A DNA stretch of 64,000 bases from Pseudomonas costantinii (lineage in GTDB: Bacteria; Pseudomonadota; Gammaproteobacteria; Pseudomonadales; Pseudomonadaceae): contig NZ_MDDR01000005.1 of NCBI RefSeq assembly GCF_001870435.1, positions 295,283-359,282 on the forward strand. The letters run 5' to 3'. The notes under the pieces were generated by a model. That model did no database searches, was not told the origin of the DNA, and saw only the letters and a program-made list of their open reading frames with translations. The position numbers and the translations under genes are program-made. Below are positions 61,847-64,000 of the stretch, one piece after another. Numbering within the stretch: the first letter of the stretch is position 1; every line of letters begins with the position of its first letter.

Positions 61847-64000
61847 ATGAGCAGTGTTGTTGCCATCGTCAAAAGCATTGTTGGTCAAGTTTTCGTTGTT
61901 TCTCCGGAAGGGGCACGCCGCGTCCTCGTAGAAGGCGATCGGCTGTTCGCGGGCGACCAGGTGGATACTGGCATGTCAGGTGCTGTCAGCCTGGAACTGG
62001 CCGACGGCCGCACGCTGGACCTGGGCCGGGAGACCCAGTGGAGCGCCGACTTGCCGGACTCCAGTCTCGACCTGGCTACTGCCGCTGAAAACGCTGCGCC
62101 GTCTGTCGCCGAGCTGCAGCAAGCCATCGTTGCCGGCGCCGACCCGACCACCGACCTGGAAGCCGCTGCCGCAGGCCCGACCGCAGGCGGTAATGGCGCC
62201 GCAGGGGGTGGACACAGTTTCGTGGTACTGGATGCGACCGCAGGCCGTGTCGACCCAACGATCGGCTTCCCGACCGCAGGCCTGGGCCAAGCCACCTCAG
62301 CCCTGACCCAGAACGTCGGCGCCCAACCCAACACCGCAGGCGGTGGTGGCCTGGTCCTGCAAACCGCCACACTGACACTGGGCGCCACACCGACCATCAC
62401 TGAAGCCGGCGGCGTGCTGACCTACACCGCCACCGTGACTCAGCCGCCCGTCGGCAACCTGATCATTACCCTGTCCAACGGTGCGGTGATCACCATCCCG
62501 TCCGGCCAACTGACCGGCACCGTCAACGTGCCCCTGGCCCCTAACGACAGTCCGTACATCGACCCAAGCCAGATCAGCGTCAACGTCACCGGCACCACCG
62601 GCGGCAACAATTTGGTCCTGACCATCAACCCGGCGCCGGCCGTTACTCAGGTTACCGATACCATCGACACCACGACCGTGACGTTGACGGCTGGTGGGAC
62701 TGTGACCGAGGGCGGTCAGATCACTTACACCGCCACTCTGACCAATCCAGCGCAAACGCCGGTAACTGTCACTTTGAGCAATGGCTCGGTGATTACTATC
62801 AAGGCTGGTGAATCCGTGGGCACGGTGGTCGTGGATACCCCGGCTAACGATGTCTATAACAACGGTTCCACTGTCAGCACTACGATTACGGGTGCAACTG
62901 GCGGCAACTTTGAAAACCTGGTGCCGAACACTACGCCTGCGGTCACCACGATTACTGATTCGATCGACACCACTACCGTTACGTTAACGGCTGGTGGGGC
63001 TGTGGTCGAGGGCGGTCAGATCACTTACACCGCCACCCTGACTAATCCAGCACAAACGCCGGTAACTGTCACTTTGAGCAATGGCTCGGTGATTACTATC
63101 AAGGCTGGGGAGTCCGTGGGCACGGTAGTCGTGGATACCCCGGCTAACGATGTTTACAACAACGGTTCCACTGTCAGCACCACCATCACCAAGACCGATG
63201 GCGGTAACTTCGAGAACCTGGTCACCGACCCTAAAGCAGCAGTGACTACGATCACCGACTCGGTCGATAACACCACCGTGACCCTGTCCGCCGATAAAGG
63301 AACCGTGCTTGAAGGCGGTGATATCACTTACACCGCGACGCTGACTAACCCGGCGCAAACTGCGGTCACCGTGACTCTTTCGAACGGTCAGACGATTACC
63401 ATCAAAGCCGGTGAATCCACAGGCTCGGTGGTGTTCCACACCCCAGCCAACGACGTTTACAACAACGGTTCCACCGTCAGCACCACCATCACCAAGACCG
63501 ATGGCGGCAACTTCGAAAACCTGGTCACCGACCCTAAAGCAGCAGTGACTACGATCACCGACTCGGTCGACAACACCACCGTGACGCTGTCTGCCGATAA
63601 AGGGACCGTGCTTGAAGGCGGTGACATCACCTACACTGCGACGCTGACTAACCCGGCGCAAACTGCGGTCACCGTGACTCTTTCGAACGGTCAGACGATT
63701 ACCATCAAAGCTGGTGAATCCACAGGCTCGGTGGTGTTCCACACCCCAGCCAACGACGTCTACAACAACGGTTCGACCGTCAGCACCACCATCACCAAAA
63801 CCGACGGCGGTAACTTCGAGAAGTTGGTGACAAATCCTGATGCAGCTAAAACTGTCATCACCGATTCGATCGATACCACCACCATCACTCTGACCGCTGA
63901 CAAAACCGTGGTTGAAGGCGGTGACATCACCTACACCGCGACCCTGACCAACAAGGCGCAAACTGACGTCACCGTAACGTTGAGCAACGGCCAAACCATC
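61847..64000 (+). CDS. lapA: LapA, giant surface adhesin, N-terminal part
   Basis: The gene is open from the ATG at 61847 to the window edge (718 codons, no stop). Residues 1-100 (MSSVVAIVKSIVGQVFVVSP at the start) are the retention module that holds LapA in LapE. The LapG cleavage motif is seen as AAAG at 107-110, in place of TAAG and in the same position. Then a Gly/Ala-rich linker and, from about residue 265, approximately 100-residue Ig-like repeats with DNVYNNG-type motifs (TPANDVYNNGSTVSTTIT). The protein is secreted by LapEBC and anchors cells to surfaces. Its C-terminus lies beyond the window. Confidence 0.93.
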   Translation, partial: MSSVVAIVKSIVGQVFVVSPEGARRVLVEGDRLFAGDQVDTGMSGAVSLELADGRTLDLGRETQWSADLPDSSLDLATAAENAAPSVAELQQAIVAGADPTTDLEAAAAGPTAGGNGAAGGGHSFVVLDATAGRVDPTIGFPTAGLGQATSALTQNVGAQPNTAGGGGLVLQTATLTLGATPTITEAGGVLTYTATVTQPPVGNLIITLSNGAVITIPSGQLTGTVNVPLAPNDSPYIDPSQISVNVTGTTGGNNLVLTINPAPAVTQVTDTIDTTTVTLTAGGTVTEGGQITYTATLTNPAQTPVTVTLSNGSVITIKAGESVGTVVVDTPANDVYNNGSTVSTTITGATGGNFENLVPNTTPAVTTITDSIDTTTVTLTAGGAVVEGGQITYTATLTNPAQTPVTVTLSNGSVITIKAGESVGTVVVDTPANDVYNNGSTVSTTITKTDGGNFENLVTDPKAAVTTITDSVDNTTVTLSADKGTVLEGGDITYTATLTNPAQTAVTVTLSNGQTITIKAGESTGSVVFHTPANDVYNNGSTVSTTITKTDGGNFENLVTDPKAAVTTITDSVDNTTVTLSADKGTVLEGGDITYTATLTNPAQTAVTVTLSNGQTITIKAGESTGSVVFHTPANDVYNNGSTVSTTITKTDGGNFEKLVTNPDAAKTVITDSIDTTTITLTADKTVVEGGDITYTATLTNKAQTDVTVTLSNGQTI
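62639..64000 (+). repeat. Tandem 300-303-bp repeats within lapA
   Basis: Units start at about 62639, 62939, 63239, 63542 and 63845 with periods of 300, 300, 303 and 303 nt. The third and fourth are nearly identical over most of their length, pointing to recent duplication or gene conversion. Each encodes one Ig-like domain of the adhesin. The array continues past the window. Confidence 0.9.

Noticed and set aside
62984..63994. 336-codon minus-strand frame with regular repeats opposite lapA
   Set aside because: The repeats are the reverse complement of the lapA Ig-like units; no start signal.

Overview
The window looks like chromosome of a fluorescent Pseudomonas, probably of the P. fluorescens group. 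The block sulfate transporter - oscA - GGDEF/EAL protein - desA - PAS-GGDEF protein - HDOD regulator - gabT - gabD resembles the P. aeruginosa PA0280-PA0290 / PA0265-PA0267 neighbourhoods. A lapA/lapEBC locus, a pgaABCD locus and several REP/REPIN-type repeats (arms like GTGGGAGCGGGCTTGCC) fit the same group. These assignments come from reading the translations; no database search was run.

Layout. 0-3.3 kb: sulfate uptake (cysA partial, cysW, cysT, sbp) and oscA, with a palindromic promoter. 3.5-9.4 kb: two c-di-GMP enzymes around the fatty-acid desaturase desA, then an HDOD response regulator. 9.5-12.5 kb: gabT and gabD. 12.8 kb: tRNA-Arg(CCG) with promoter and terminator. 13-15.7 kb: a LysR regulator divergent from a reductase/phosphatase pair. 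15.7-18.5 kb: an ECF sigma factor, a putative anti-sigma and a VWA lipoprotein. 19-20.3 kb: a serralysin-type protease gene split by a frameshift. 20.4-24.4 kb: seven small, mostly lipoprotein, envelope genes including a CsgG-DUF4810-DUF799 trio. 24.5-30.9 kb: pgaABCD for poly-N-acetylglucosamine. 31-33.4 kb: two envelope proteins of unknown role. 33.5-38.6 kb: a five-gene MarR-controlled FUSC/HlyD/OMF efflux operon, every junction overlapping by 4 nt. 38.8-45.4 kb: a Fic protein, DUF2789, a GT39-like membrane protein and two exported proteins of unknown role.

45.4-47.6 kb is the most unusual part. It is a compact accessory cassette of three translationally coupled genes: a winged-helix protein, an AbiEii-like nucleotidyltransferase and a PP2C-like phosphatase. 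A perfect 32-bp palindrome precedes it. I know of no named system with exactly this composition.

47.6-52.7 kb: a second tripartite pump (MFS/HlyD/OMF) with a LysR regulator. 52.7-56.4 kb: an ABC importer plus a TauD-like dioxygenase, probably for a sulfonate or sulfate ester. 56.6-64 kb: the type I secretion system lapEBC, divergent from the start of the giant adhesin gene lapA, which runs off the window. FleQ-like boxes lie between them. Two biofilm matrix systems (PGA and Lap) and two c-di-GMP enzymes therefore sit within about 60 kb, and sulfur-scavenging genes occur near both ends.
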